Shown here: positions 1-8,659 of the stretch, piece by piece
Numbering within the stretch: the first letter of the stretch is position 1
How the letters are laid out: the number at the start of each line of letters is the position of its first letter
From: Eubacteriaceae bacterium
Lineage (GTDB): Bacteria; Bacillota; Clostridia; Lachnospirales; Lachnospiraceae
Assembly: GCA_910575665.1 (NCBI GenBank)
Contig: CAJTFB010000026.1
Span: forward strand, 1 to 58,900
Length of the DNA stretch: 58,900 nucleotides
Reading direction: 5' to 3'
The notes under the pieces: generated by a model
Told to the model about the DNA's origin: nothing
Databases searched by the model: none
The model's input: the letters and a program-made list of their open reading frames with translations, nothing else
Translations under genes and position numbers: made by a program

Positions 1-103
1 TACTATCTGTATATTTTTGTTTTAAACCAGCGATACCCGGTGGTCTGTTTGTTATGCCTAATATCCTGCATAAAACTTTTTTCCTGAAATTATCAATTTA
101 CTA

Positions 104-403
104 TTGACTTTTTATTTGCAGGCTTTTATGGCTGCTCCTGCCACTTCTAAAATTACAGCTTCCTATCTTGTGCAGCAGCAGGTACAGCAGGCAGATGAGC
201 AGTCTGTCATAGATGAGGGAAAAGTTGCAAAATCAGCGGAGGATTCAGAGGAAACGGTTACAGGCGTTTCAGTCATCGTTACACCAGAACTGATGCTATA
301 CGATTGGTTCGGTGTGGCGTTGTTAGTTGTAATATCGGTCGGGGCTGCTGGCATTCTGATAGCCCGTAAAAATCCAAAAGATATTTTCAGTGAAATTAGT
401 TAG
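104..403 (+). pseudogene. C-terminal fragment of an FtsX/MacB-type ABC permease
   Basis: About 95 residues resemble the end of an FtsX-like permease: a Gln/Glu-rich extracytoplasmic stretch, one hydrophobic segment (VALLVVISVGAAGILIA) and the usual basic tail with NPKDIF. The several hundred residues that should precede it are absent. An in-frame TAA lies at 71-73 and no other frame of bases 1-100 continues the family. The first possible start is a TTG without a good ribosome site, so this is a truncated remnant and probably not a functional protein. It ends 12 bases before an intact ABC ATPase, its natural partner. The family assignment rests on the tail only. Confidence 0.6.
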
Positions 404-415
404 GAGGGCAAAAAG

Positions 416-1063
416 ATGGTATTAGAAGTCAAAAATGTAAATTATGCTTATAAATCACAGAAAGGAAAAGAAATTTTAAAAAACGTTTCCATGCAGTTTG
501 AGGAAAAGAAATTTTATACGATTGTCGGTGCAAGCGGAGCTGGCAAAACAACGTTTCTGTCCCTGCTTGCAGGGCTGGATATGCCTGTAAAAGGAACGAT
601 TTTGTATGACGGTGAAGATATACAGGCAAAAGGACTTAACTACCACAGAAAGCATCATGTTTCGTTGGTCTTTCAAAATTATAATTTGATTGATTATCTG
701 ACGACTGAGGAAAATGTGCGGCTTGGCGGAACAAAAACACCGCAGGATTTATTGGAAAAAGTAAATATCCCTTGTGAGGATTGGAAAAGAAATGTTTTGC
801 AACTATCGGGCGGTCAGCAACAACGGGTTGCCATTGCAAGGGCATTGGCAAGCAACGCAAAAGTATTGCTTGCAGATGAGCCAACAGGCAATCTTGATGA
901 AACCACGGCAGGGGAAATTATAGAATTACTGAAAAGGACGGCGCATGAGCTTGGAAAGTGCGTCATTGTAGTAACGCACAGCAAATATCTTGCAGCACAG
1001 GCAGATGAGATTATCATGATTAAAGACGGCTGTATAGAATCAGTTACAGAGCTGTCAGATTAA
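416..1063 (+). CDS. ABC transporter ATP-binding protein (MacB/LolD-like)
   Basis: This 215-residue stand-alone nucleotide-binding subunit would power an FtsX-type permease. Walker A is GASGAGKTT (residues 38-46), followed by a Q-loop (VFQNYN), the signature LSGGQQQRVAIARAL, Walker B VLLADEPTGNLD and an H-loop (VVTHSKY). The DEPTGNLD form is typical of the MacB/LolD/FtsE group. A strong ribosome site (TAGGAGGG) precedes the ATG. The only neighbouring permease is a truncated tail, so the ATPase may lack its partner here although its own frame is complete. Its setting between decayed genes suggests cargo left from a conjugative element. The substrate cannot be told; antimicrobial-peptide or lantibiotic efflux is common for this group. 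Confidence 0.85.
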   Translation: MVLEVKNVNYAYKSQKGKEILKNVSMQFEEKKFYTIVGASGAGKTTFLSLLAGLDMPVKGTILYDGEDIQAKGLNYHRKHHVSLVFQNYNLIDYLTTEENVRLGGTKTPQDLLEKVNIPCEDWKRNVLQLSGGQQQRVAIARALASNAKVLLADEPTGNLDETTAGEIIELLKRTAHELGKCVIVVTHSKYLAAQADEIIMIKDGCIESVTELSD

Positions 1064-1065
1064 CC

Positions 1066-1374
1066 AGCTACAAGAAATACAAAAACGATAACCCACCAAA
1101 TAATACATATCTTGAGGAAGTCGCAGAGGACACGGCACAACCCGAAGTAAAAACAGTTGAGGAATTTTTAGACAGCATTGAAAACCAGAGACTCTATCAA
1201 GTCTTGATTAAGGTGGACAGGCTTACCATCTAGATTGCCTTATGGAAAATGGATGGTTACAGCAGTATGGAGATTTCAGAGAAATGCGGCTTATCTGTAA
1301 GTGCAGTCAACTTCCGTGTCTGGCATCTCAGAGTACCGACTGAAAATATCGGGCAGCTCCCGATTCCGCCATGA
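1066..1374 (+). pseudogene. Broken sigma-like/HTH protein of a conjugative element
   Basis: One reading frame runs from the end of the ABC ATPase gene to a TGA at 1372, interrupted by a single TAG at 1231-1233. Before the stop it encodes a charged segment (KKYKNDNPPNN, then QPEVKTVEEFLDS). After the stop it encodes a helix-turn-helix-like stretch (SSMEISEKCGLSVSAVNF). That arrangement resembles region 4 of the small sigma-70-like regulators carried by Tn916/Tn1549-type elements. A CAG-to-TAG change would explain the stop, because the flanking residues read straight through. No start codon with a ribosome site is visible, so it is called a remnant. Confidence 0.5.
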
Positions 1375-2169
1375 CACAAAAAGAGGACAATGATACTCCC
1401 GTCCAGCCACAGTCCGAGCGGTAACCAGCCCGCCGCAGGCAATGGGGGCGGCTCTGTCAGACCGACAGTTGGGGTGCAACTCCCGTGGCGTCAGTTCACT
1501 GCTGACCGTTTGGTGACTTCCCTTACGTTATCACGCATCAGCATTTTCGGGGTGTCGGGGACAAATAGAAAATGCTCTCTATTCATTACCGCAAAGGGAA
1601 AGAGAAAATCGTTACGATTTATTATAAGTTTGTGGGGGCGTTACAGTAAACGCCCTTTATACCAAAATGAACACTCATCATCCGTGGAAACACGGCAGTA
1701 AGCGGCAACCTGCATTTTGGGATTATCCTCATCCTTTTCCTGTCTTGTGGCATGGTATCTTGCCGGGATGACTGTCACATTTGGATTATTGTTCATCACC
1801 ATCGCTATCCCTCGCTTTCTATCAGGCTGTAGGCATTTTCCTTTTAAAGAACGAATTCAAATTTTGCTCCGCCTCTTTACTTATATCATTATTCGCCAAC
1901 GCAAATCCTTTAAAAAATGAACAAGACTTATCTAAATTCGCAACTTAACTTTCCAAATTCTCATTGTGCCTCCAGCATTCTTCACTCCCCAAAGCTCCCA
2001 CAAGCTTCCCCCCTCTCCTCCCCCACTTATAAATACAACTCCAATAATCACTTTTCTTACCCTATAATCCAAAGAAAAAAGTACGTTTACACCATCCCAA
2101 AAAAGTATTGTCCCTCCATTTTTACTTTCTTGAGCTATGGTATTAACATGCTTGTTAGGAGGTCCTACC
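1375..2169. other. Non-coding mobile-element scar
   Basis: No convincing gene is present in these roughly 800 bases. Open frames on the plus strand at 1390-1701 and 1717-1920 lack ribosome sites and recognisable domains. Short inverted repeats occur, including GTCAG/CTGAC near 1490-1510 and GGGCGTT/AACGCCC at 1636-1655. The GC-rich part (1400-1560) and the AT-rich part (1850-2130) differ sharply in composition, which fits stitched remnants of a conjugative element. A transfer origin could once have been here, but nothing proves it. Confidence 0.4.
1636..1655 (+). terminator. Hairpin, possible terminator in the scar
   Basis: GGGCGTT and AACGCCC form a perfect 7-bp stem with a 6-base loop. It is followed by TTTAT, a weak U-tract, so termination strength is doubtful. 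Confidence 0.35.
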
Positions 2170-2517
2170 ATGAATTATAATCCAAAACCCTTTGGCACAG
2201 TTTTGAAGAATGCACGAATGGATAAAAAACTTACCCAGGCGGAATTGGCAGAGATACTGGATATCTCTTTATCCTATTTAAAAGACCTTGAGCGGTTTCG
2301 GAATAACCCCAGTTACGAGATCTTTGAAAAGGTAATACATTATTTTAACCTTTCGGCAGATACTGTGATTTATCCAAATAAAAATATAACCGATAATACA
2401 TACCAGCAGATTGAACGTCTCTTAACCCGATGCGACAACGGACAGCTAGAAGTAATACTTGCCACCACCAAAGCATTGTTATCCATGAATGGGACCTCCT
2501 CCAAATCGGAACAATAA
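2170..2517 (+). CDS. XRE-family helix-turn-helix transcriptional regulator
   Basis: A 115-residue DNA-binding protein. The N-terminal half is a Cro/C1-type HTH (LTQAELAEILDISLSYLKDLE, about residues 21-41, then NNPSYEIFEKV). The C-terminal half is a short helical tail with no known domain. The start chosen is the ATG at 2170 because TTAGGAGG lies just upstream; an in-frame ATG at 2137 has no ribosome site. Such regulators commonly control excision and transfer genes of integrative elements, and this one sits at the edge of the decayed element. The target is unknown. A 14-bp inverted repeat follows the gene. Confidence 0.85.
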   Translation: MNYNPKPFGTVLKNARMDKKLTQAELAEILDISLSYLKDLERFRNNPSYEIFEKVIHYFNLSADTVIYPNKNITDNTYQQIERLLTRCDNGQLEVILATTKALLSMNGTSSKSEQ

Positions 2518-2556
2518 GTAATATTTCAATCAAATAGCCCCCCTTTTCTAATCTGA

Positions 2557-2599
2557 CTCGACGGCACGATCTTGAACCCTGTTTCATCGTGCCGTCGAG
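2557..2599. repeat. 14-bp perfect inverted repeat
   Basis: CTCGACGGCACGAT and ATCGTGCCGTCGAG are perfect complements separated by 15 bases, lying 40 bases after the XRE gene. There is no T-tract on either side. It is more GC-rich than its surroundings and could be a terminator core, an operator or the end of a mobile element. Confidence 0.5.
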
Positions 2600-2616
2600 C
2601 TCCGCCCACATATAAA

Positions 2617-2658
2617 AGGCTCATTTCTGCACCTGGACTACTGTGCAAAAATGAGCCT
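2617..2658 (-). terminator. Intrinsic terminator of the chemoreceptor gene
   Basis: Arms of 16 bases (AGGCTCATTT-C-TGCAC and its near-complement) pair with one mismatch around a 10-base loop. On the minus strand the stem is followed by TTTTATA, and the chemoreceptor gene ends 43 bases upstream. It can also serve the plus strand. Confidence 0.75.
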
Positions 2659-2701
2659 ACATCTATTTAATTTCCCACTCTATCAAACAAATATATTTCC
2701 C

Positions 2702-4702
2702 TCAGACTTTAAAAGATGCTACAGTCTGGTTCAAGAGTTCACTCAGCCGAAATAATTCTTCCATCTTCTCCAGTACAGCATTGGAATTTTCATTGGAACT
2801 CTGAGCGGACTGTTCCATGCTCTGCATATACACCTTGATCTCTCCCACCAGGGCCGCGATCGACTGGAGCGACGCATTGATCCCCTCCATGCTGGCGCTC
2901 ATCTGCCTGGAAGCAGTCCCAAGATCACCGGAGATTCCGCTGTAAAATACGGCATCCTGCTTATACATTCTCGCCAGCTCCGTCATACCCTGATAGTCCT
3001 TCATCACCTTTTCATTCATAAATTCTAATACTTCTCTGGATCTGCCAGAGAGCACAGATACATTTTGTACCACGTCCTCTGTCACCTGCCGGATCTTATC
3101 CACAGCTTCTCTGGAATTGTCTGCCAGCTGGCGAATCTCATCTGCCACCACGGCAAATCCCTTCCCCGCTTCCCCGGCTCTCGCCGCCTCGATGGAAGCA
3201 TTCAGCGCCAGGAGATTTGTCTGGGAACTGATGGAAAGAATCTCCTCGGTCAGTGTGTCAATATCCCGCACCCTCTGGCTGTCCGCAATGGCTCTTTCCA
3301 GTTCAGTTTTCGTCTCACTGTAGAGAGAAACTGCTTCTCTCTCCGATCTTTCTGAATTTTCATGCTGCTTTCCGGCGCGGCTCATGATATCACTTGACTG
3401 CTCTGCCGCCTCTCCCGCCTTCTTTGCCACGTCTTCTACCAAAACACCTAATTCCTGTCCTGTGATCTTTATATTTTCCGCCAGCTCATTTGCCTCGGTG
3501 GTCTGCTTCATCACCTGCACCACAGAACTCAGGATATCCGAGATTCCCTGGGTCAGCACTGCCATCTCGGTAGACGTCCCCTCCGCAATCGTTCCAATGC
3601 TCTCAGCTTCTTCTTTCGTACTGAGGATAATGCCCCGGATCTGCTGTTTTACCTCCGACGTCGCCCTGTGGATCTGCTCTGTCTCATCCTTATATTCCTT
3701 TGGAATCCCTTTTTCACTGACTGTATTTTCAGAAAAGTCTCCTGAAGCAAACTGTTTTAACATCTGTATTGGCGCCAGCATCCTGCCGATCAGCCCCGCC
3801 ATAAACACCGTGACAAGGACGATAACCACCAGCGCTACCACGATCGCCACCACAAACATGGCGGTCAGGGAATTTAAGACATTGGCAGTCGGTACCACCA
3901 CACCCAGCTTCCAGCTGCTGCCCTCTATGACTGAGAGCGCAAAATAACACTCCCTGCCATCGTAGTCCTCCCTCTTTACCACACCATGTTCTGTGTCGCC
4001 CATCAAGTCAGCCAGTCCCGGCATAATATCCGCCACTTTCACCGCGCTTTCCTCTTTCGGCTCATAGTCTTTGTTTTTGTGAGCCACATATTGCCCGCTG
4101 CTGTCCACCAGAAATCCATATACACCCTCTTCGTAATTAATGCTCCCGGTCAGATCCGTCACAGTAGCCAGCGTCACATCCAGGCCAATGACTGCTGCCA
4201 GTTCTCCCTCTATGTAAACAGGTGAGGCGATGGTGGTACACATCTGTTTGGTGAGAACATCCCAATAGGGATCGGTCACAATGGTAGTCTTTTTTTCCGC
4301 TGCCTGCTGATACCATCCACGCTGCACCGGATCATATCCATCGGGTATTTCAGCGTCCTGGTTCGACTGAATGAACTTACTGTCTTTTGTGCCGCAGTAA
4401 AGATTTAACAGCTCTTCCCTGCCTTCTGAATAGGTGTCCATCACAGACTGAATAAACGCATCATCCTTATTTCCAGCCGCCTCAATGCTGTTGGCTGCTC
4501 CCTCTGCCAGCATCTTCTCATTTTCGATCCATATATTGATCTCTCCGGCATACCGGTCAGCATTCAGCTGCACAGCCTCCGTCTGATTTTGGATCAAATG
4601 CTTCCCCGCCACGATGACAATTCCCACCGTTGTCAGGATGATACTTAGCGCAACAATAAATATGACACTGATCGTCAATTTTCCTTTAATTGTCTTTCTC
4701 AT
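2702..4702 (-). CDS. Methyl-accepting chemotaxis protein with dCache sensor
   Basis: A 666-residue transmembrane chemoreceptor. TM1 (about residues 9-32) precedes an extracellular dCache-type domain with the family's RGWYQQA, DPYWD and GLDVTL motifs. TM2 lies near 280-310, then a HAMP segment and a long cytoplasmic coiled coil whose tip reads [20 protein letters not shown] (about 490-510). The ATG at 4702 is preferred over one 12 bases upstream because GGAGAGA lies at proper spacing only for 4702. dCache domains usually bind amino acids or other small organic ligands. It follows an AgrC-like kinase by 23 bases and likely shares its transcript. No cheA, cheW or flagellar gene is in view, so its signalling partner is unknown. 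Confidence 0.92.
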   Translation of the reverse strand: MRKTIKGKLTISVIFIVALSIILTTVGIVIVAGKHLIQNQTEAVQLNADRYAGEINIWIENEKMLAEGAANSIEAAGNKDDAFIQSVMDTYSEGREELLNLYCGTKDSKFIQSNQDAEIPDGYDPVQRGWYQQAAEKKTTIVTDPYWDVLTKQMCTTIASPVYIEGELAAVIGLDVTLATVTDLTGSINYEEGVYGFLVDSSGQYVAHKNKDYEPKEESAVKVADIMPGLADLMGDTEHGVVKREDYDGRECYFALSVIEGSSWKLGVVVPTANVLNSLTAMFVVAIVVALVVIVLVTVFMAGLIGRMLAPIQMLKQFASGDFSENTVSEKGIPKEYKDETEQIHRATSEVKQQIRGIILSTKEEAESIGTIAEGTSTEMAVLTQGISDILSSVVQVMKQTTEANELAENIKITGQELGVLVEDVAKKAGEAAEQSSDIMSRAGKQHENSERSEREAVSLYSETKTELERAIADSQRVRDIDTLTEEILSISSQTNLLALNASIEAARAGEAGKGFAVVADEIRQLADNSREAVDKIRQVTEDVVQNVSVLSGRSREVLEFMNEKVMKDYQGMTELARMYKQDAVFYSGISGDLGTASRQMSASMEGINASLQSIAALVGEIKVYMQSMEQSAQSSNENSNAVLEKMEELFRLSELLNQTVASFKV

Positions 4703-4725
4703 AACTCTCTCCATTTCTATTCATT

Positions 4726-6021
4726 TCACTGGTTCTGTGTCTGATTCAACAGAATTCTGGCGATAAACATCCCATTTTCTATTGAAAACTCTGCCTCCCC
4801 ATGATAATAGGATACTACCTTTAACACACTGGATATCCCGATACCCCGCTCTGAGACCGGCACCCCGTTTTTCAATCTTACGTCCTCCCCGCAGGTATTT
4901 TTGCACTGAACTACAATCTTTTTTCCCTTGCAGGCGACCTGAATATGGATTTCGTTTTCTGGCAAATGAGAAGCCATACAGCCATGGATCGCATTTTCAA
5001 ATATATTGGCAATGATCACTACCAGATCCGTATCCCGGACAGCAATATCCCCTGGTACCTGAGCCTGCATGGTCACCTCGATATCTTCCTTTTTCGCCCG
5101 CCTGGCATAGACGGTCAGAATATTGCTGATGGTCTCATTCCCACAGATGCACTCTGGCTCCCGGTTCTCTACATCTTCCCTGTACTGCTTCACATAAGCA
5201 AGCAGTTTATCGGTTTCCCCGTTCCGGATATATTCTTCGATCAGAAGACAATGGTGGCGGATATCATGCCGGATTCTGGCCAACTGTTCCTTTGACTCGT
5301 TCATCAGCTCCAGCTGGCGGTAAATAAAGCGCTCGTTGGTTTCCAGCAACTCCTTCTCCACATGATAACGCCATTCCTTTCCTCTGTGAAGATAAAGCTG
5401 GAACACCGTATACTGAATGATTCCCGCCATAAAAAACAACAGCACTGTCCTGACCACATGAAACATGGAAAAATCATGTCTCCCCGGCCAAAATGCTACA
5501 ATAGCAGCGATCAGGATTGAAAGGACTACGGTGACACTGCTAAACCAGTCCATCTCCTCCCTGAGATAATCAATTCCCTCCAGAAAACTTCCGCGAACCT
5601 TAGAGGCAATCAGAAAAAGAATCACCACAGTCATTACCAGACGGATTAAAATATCCGCCCACATCTCCTCCCCAAACCAGATACGCGCGGCATCAATGCC
5701 CCAAAACACCGTCAGCGAAAGCAGATAAAATCCAATGGTCAGTTTATACAGCGAAAGATATAAGGTATCCCGGCTCATCTTCACGCAAAAGATTCCCATT
5801 ACTGGCAACAAAAGCATGCCGGAAAACCGAACAAAATTTTCCTTGTCAGCCAGATACCATAAACTGAAACAGACTACCGCCGCCATACCAAATAGGACAT
5901 AACACCAAATCGTTTTTTTCATGGACAGCCTGGGACGATCCAGCAGCAGAAATACTGCCATCATCAGTCCTGCCCCCATAACATTACGCAGGGCTGCCAC
6001 CCAGATAGAACCTCCTAACAT
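4726..6021 (-). CDS. AgrC-like sensor histidine kinase (GHKL type)
   Basis: 431 residues. The N-terminal ~200 residues are strongly hydrophobic with about six membrane spans. A dimerisation/phosphoacceptor helix follows (RIRHDIRHH, about residue 250), then a GHKL ATPase domain with N-box NIFENAIHGCM and a G-box region SERGIGISSV. The layout matches the AgrC/ComD class that pairs with LytTR regulators, and such a regulator lies directly upstream. The start at 6021 is preferred over 6033 because GGAGGAAGAG precedes it. No AgrD peptide or AgrB protease gene is nearby, so the ligand is unknown. Confidence 0.9.
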   Translation of the reverse strand: MLGGSIWVAALRNVMGAGLMMAVFLLLDRPRLSMKKTIWCYVLFGMAAVVCFSLWYLADKENFVRFSGMLLLPVMGIFCVKMSRDTLYLSLYKLTIGFYLLSLTVFWGIDAARIWFGEEMWADILIRLVMTVVILFLIASKVRGSFLEGIDYLREEMDWFSSVTVVLSILIAAIVAFWPGRHDFSMFHVVRTVLLFFMAGIIQYTVFQLYLHRGKEWRYHVEKELLETNERFIYRQLELMNESKEQLARIRHDIRHHCLLIEEYIRNGETDKLLAYVKQYREDVENREPECICGNETISNILTVYARRAKKEDIEVTMQAQVPGDIAVRDTDLVVIIANIFENAIHGCMASHLPENEIHIQVACKGKKIVVQCKNTCGEDVRLKNGVPVSERGIGISSVLKVVSYYHGEAEFSIENGMFIARILLNQTQNQ

Positions 6022-6053
6022 CTCTTCCTCCATTCCAAAAATACTAGCACAAA

Positions 6054-6090
6054 AAAACCAGCACTTCTAAACCTTCTATGTACTGGTTTT
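6054..6090 (-). terminator. Hairpin between response regulator and kinase genes
   Basis: AAAACCAG and CTGGTTTT pair, with a partly paired interior. It lies in the 147-base gap between the regulator gene's end and the kinase start, and may cut down read-through into the kinase and receptor. The U-tract is weak. Confidence 0.4.
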
Positions 6091-6168
6091 ATTTTAAATA
6101 AAATTTGCTCATATGAAAAGTATTTTAGCACAAACTGCACTTTTCAGGGTACCATTTGCAATCAGAAC

Positions 6169-6900
6169 TTACAGCCCCTCTTCGCAATAATACCCAAAGT
6201 AGCTCTCCCGCAAAGGGTGGTATGAACCTCTGGGAAGATAAATCGTCTCTCCGTTATCCATCTGCAATTCCCTTGTATTCAGGCTGTCTACATGCTCCAG
6301 ATTGATGATATAGCTGATTCCCACCTTCACAAACTCTGGACTTCCAGCAAGCAGATCATAAATCTTCGTCATGGTCATACGGACCTGAAGCTGCCCTCCG
6401 TCCGCCAGATAAATGTTCTGGCTCTTTTTCTGTGCCTCACAAAATACGATGTCCTGCAATGATACTTTATGGATCCTGCTGCCATTCTGCAGTGACAGAC
6501 ATTTTTTCTGTTCCCTTCCAACCTTTTCAAAAAGCTTATCCAGAACAGGAAACAGTTCCTTTTCCATGATAGGTTTGACAAAATATTGGTCAGCATTCAC
6601 ACGAAATGCCTCCAACGCATATTCCGTAGAAGTAGTCGCAAAAATGATCCGGCACCCGTTACCCATCCCGCGGAGTTCTTTCACCACATCGATACCCAAT
6701 CTATCCGGCAGGTAAATGTCCATAAATAACAGATCCGGCACATATTCTTTTTTCTGTATCTTCTGAAGCATTTCTTCCGCATCGGTAAATCTCTGGACGG
6801 AAAAATCACATGTTTTATGCTGTTTCCGGTAGATCTCCAATATATGTTCCGCTTTATCTAGTTCCTCTATCTCATCATCACAAATTGCAATATGAAACAT
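6169..6900 (-). CDS. LytTR-family response regulator (AgrA-like)
   Basis: A 243-residue two-component regulator. The receiver domain has the acidic pair DD at residues 8-9, phosphoacceptor Asp61 (LLFMDIYLP) and the conserved Lys in the YFVKPI segment. The C-terminal part (about 140-240) fits a LytTR DNA-binding domain. It heads the minus-strand set regulator, kinase, chemoreceptor, and so is the obvious partner of the adjacent GHKL kinase. LytTR proteins bind short direct repeats upstream of secretion, virulence or bacteriocin genes. The AT-rich region 6901-7010 upstream could hold its own promoter, but no clear site was picked. Confidence 0.92.
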   Translation of the reverse strand: MFHIAICDDEIEELDKAEHILEIYRKQHKTCDFSVQRFTDAEEMLQKIQKKEYVPDLLFMDIYLPDRLGIDVVKELRGMGNGCRIIFATTSTEYALEAFRVNADQYFVKPIMEKELFPVLDKLFEKVGREQKKCLSLQNGSRIHKVSLQDIVFCEAQKKSQNIYLADGGQLQVRMTMTKIYDLLAGSPEFVKVGISYIINLEHVDSLNTRELQMDNGETIYLPRGSYHPLRESYFGYYCEEGL

Positions 6901-7017
6901 AATCTGTACCCCTCTTATTGTGTTTTATATATAAATATATATCATAGTTTCAACACAGCATCAAGACACGATACCAAATTAACCTGAAACAAAATCAGCA
7001 TTCGGTGCCCAAAAAGA

Positions 7018-7054
7018 AGTGCATTTCTCTTTGTTTCCAAAGATAAAATGCACT
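7018..7054 (-). terminator. Intrinsic terminator of the rpe operon
   Basis: AGTGCATTT/AAATGCACT pair with an inner CTTTG/CAAAG stem. On the minus strand the hairpin is followed by TCTTTTT. It lies just after rpe and marks the end of the long housekeeping operon. Confidence 0.8.
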
Positions 7055-7076
7055 CCTGCATAAGTCATATATTCTA

Positions 7077-7736
7077 TCAGTACTGCTCCAAAATTCTCCT
7101 GAAGTTCTTCATATTCTCTTCCACATCCCCATGGAAAACCTTGGTGCCGGCAACGATCACATTGGCTCCGGCGTCCAGCACTTCCCTGACATTATCCAGA
7201 TCCACACCGCCATCCACTTCGATATCCACATCCAGATTGTGTTCCTCTATGTACTGACGTAGACGGATGATCTTATCGAAGGTATCCCTCCGGATCTTCT
7301 GTCCGCCATAGCCTGGTTCCACCGTCATGACCAATACCATATATACTTTGGGAAGGATGTCCAGTATGATATCAATGTCTGTTCGAGGCTTTATGGATAC
7401 CGCTGCTTTTTTTCCATGATTATGTATCTCATCGATGGTTGCCTCCAGATCCTCACAGGCCTCAACGTGAACCGTGATGCCATCCGCCCCAGCTTCTGCG
7501 AAATCCCGAATGTAGCGTATGGGCTCATGGACCATCAGATGGACATCAAAAAAAGTGTCCACACATTTACGGATTCCTTCTACAACCGGCACGCCAAAAG
7601 AAATATTCTGTACAAACATGCCATCCATGATATCAATATGTATATAGTCTGCCCCTGCCTCGCTCACCGCAGCAAGCTCCTCCCCAAACCTGGACACATC
7701 TGCGGCAAGAATCGACGGTGATATTTTGTAAACCAT
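7077..7736 (-). CDS. rpe: Ribulose-phosphate 3-epimerase
   Basis: 219 residues, the usual length. It interconverts ribulose 5-phosphate and xylulose 5-phosphate in the pentose phosphate pathway. TIM-barrel motifs are present: PSILAADVSRFGEE, DIMDGMFVQNISFG with metal and catalytic Asp, VHLMVHEP, VMTVEPGYGGQ and a C-terminal DGGV phosphate-binding loop. It follows rsgA by 20 bases at the end of the priA-to-rpe cluster, the same position as in many Firmicutes. The thiN gene often found next in this cluster is absent; a terminator and then a signalling operon follow. Confidence 0.97.
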   Translation of the reverse strand: MVYKISPSILAADVSRFGEELAAVSEAGADYIHIDIMDGMFVQNISFGVPVVEGIRKCVDTFFDVHLMVHEPIRYIRDFAEAGADGITVHVEACEDLEATIDEIHNHGKKAAVSIKPRTDIDIILDILPKVYMVLVMTVEPGYGGQKIRRDTFDKIIRLRQYIEEHNLDVDIEVDGGVDLDNVREVLDAGANVIVAGTKVFHGDVEENMKNFRRILEQY

Positions 7737-7756
7737 AAAAATACCTGACCTTTCCT

Positions 7757-8659
7757 TTAGTTGTATTTACGCCTTTCCCACTCCTTCAGCTCCTCGTACA
7801 TCTGCACGTAGTTTTCATAGCGCACCGGACTGATCTGTCCCTGGTCAAGTGCCTCCTTGACCCTACAGTCCGGCTCATGGGTATGTGTACATCCCATAAA
7901 ACGGCAGCCGCCCTCATAGGGAACAAACTCCGTAAAGTAATTCTTAAGTTCTTCCTTCTCCATTTCGGGAACCCGCAAAGAACTGAATCCCGGTGTGTCA
8001 AACAGATAGGTCCCCTCTCCCACACAAAAAAGTTCAGAATGCCTCGTGGTATGCTTTCCCCTTCCGATCTTTTCGCTGACCTCTCCGGTCTGGGAGGCCG
8101 CTTCCGGAAAAATCTTATTGAGTATGCTGGATTTTCCCACCCCGGAAGGCCCTGCCAGGACGCTTGTCCTGCCCTCTAGCAACTGGCAGATCTGATCCAT
8201 ACCGATATTCTCCCGACTACTGACGAAAAGTACTTCGCTGGCACATTTTTCATACGTTGCCAGCAGACGCTCTTCCTCTTCCTTCGTCACAATGTCTAAT
8301 TTATTAAAACAGATGGCGGTGTCGATGCCCTGCATCTCCATCATAACCAGAAAACGGTCCAGAAGATTTAGATTGGGCTGCGGCTCTGCCATGGCAAATA
8401 TGATCAGCGCCTGATCGATATTTGCCACCTCCGGCCGGATAAGTCTGTTTTTTCTCGGCAGGATTCTTTGAATATTTCCTAGTCCCTTCTCCTCCGAAGT
8501 GACCTGGATCAACGCATTGTCACCGACAAGGGGTTTGATCTTATCCTTGCGGAAAATTCCCTTTGCCCTGCACTCATAAAGCTTCTCTCCGGTCTCTGTC
8601 AAACAATTTACATAATAGAAACCTGCGATTCCTTTTACAATCTTTCCCTCTAACTCCAT
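7757..8659 (-). CDS. rsgA: Ribosome small subunit-dependent GTPase
   Basis: 300 residues. A circularly permuted GTPase that helps mature the 30S subunit. An N-terminal OB fold is followed by G motifs in the permuted order: G4 FNKLD, G1 GPSGVGKSS, G3 DTPGFSS. A C-terminal zinc motif (GCRFMGCTHTHEPDC) supplies the expected Cys/His ligands. Its ATG overlaps the stop codon of prkC by one base (TAATG), so the two are translationally coupled. The prkC-rsgA pairing is standard in Firmicutes, where the kinase can phosphorylate this GTPase. Confidence 0.97.
   Translation of the reverse strand: MELEGKIVKGIAGFYYVNCLTETGEKLYECRAKGIFRKDKIKPLVGDNALIQVTSEEKGLGNIQRILPRKNRLIRPEVANIDQALIIFAMAEPQPNLNLLDRFLVMMEMQGIDTAICFNKLDIVTKEEEERLLATYEKCASEVLFVSSRENIGMDQICQLLEGRTSVLAGPSGVGKSSILNKIFPEAASQTGEVSEKIGRGKHTTRHSELFCVGEGTYLFDTPGFSSLRVPEMEKEELKNYFTEFVPYEGGCRFMGCTHTHEPDCRVKEALDQGQISPVRYENYVQMYEELKEWERRKYN

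Noticed and set aside
1390-1701. 103-codon plus-strand frame in the left scar
   Set aside because: No ribosome site, odd composition rich in Ser, Arg and Gly, and it spans inverted repeats. Likely non-coding.
1717-1920. 67-codon frame with a hydrophobic start in the scar
   Set aside because: No ribosome site or recognised family; composition follows the AT-rich remnant.
4726-6900. AgrD/AgrB peptide genes next to the AgrC/AgrA-like pair
   Set aside because: I looked at both strands of the gaps and flanks and found no short peptide frame with a ribosome site and no AgrB-like membrane protein.
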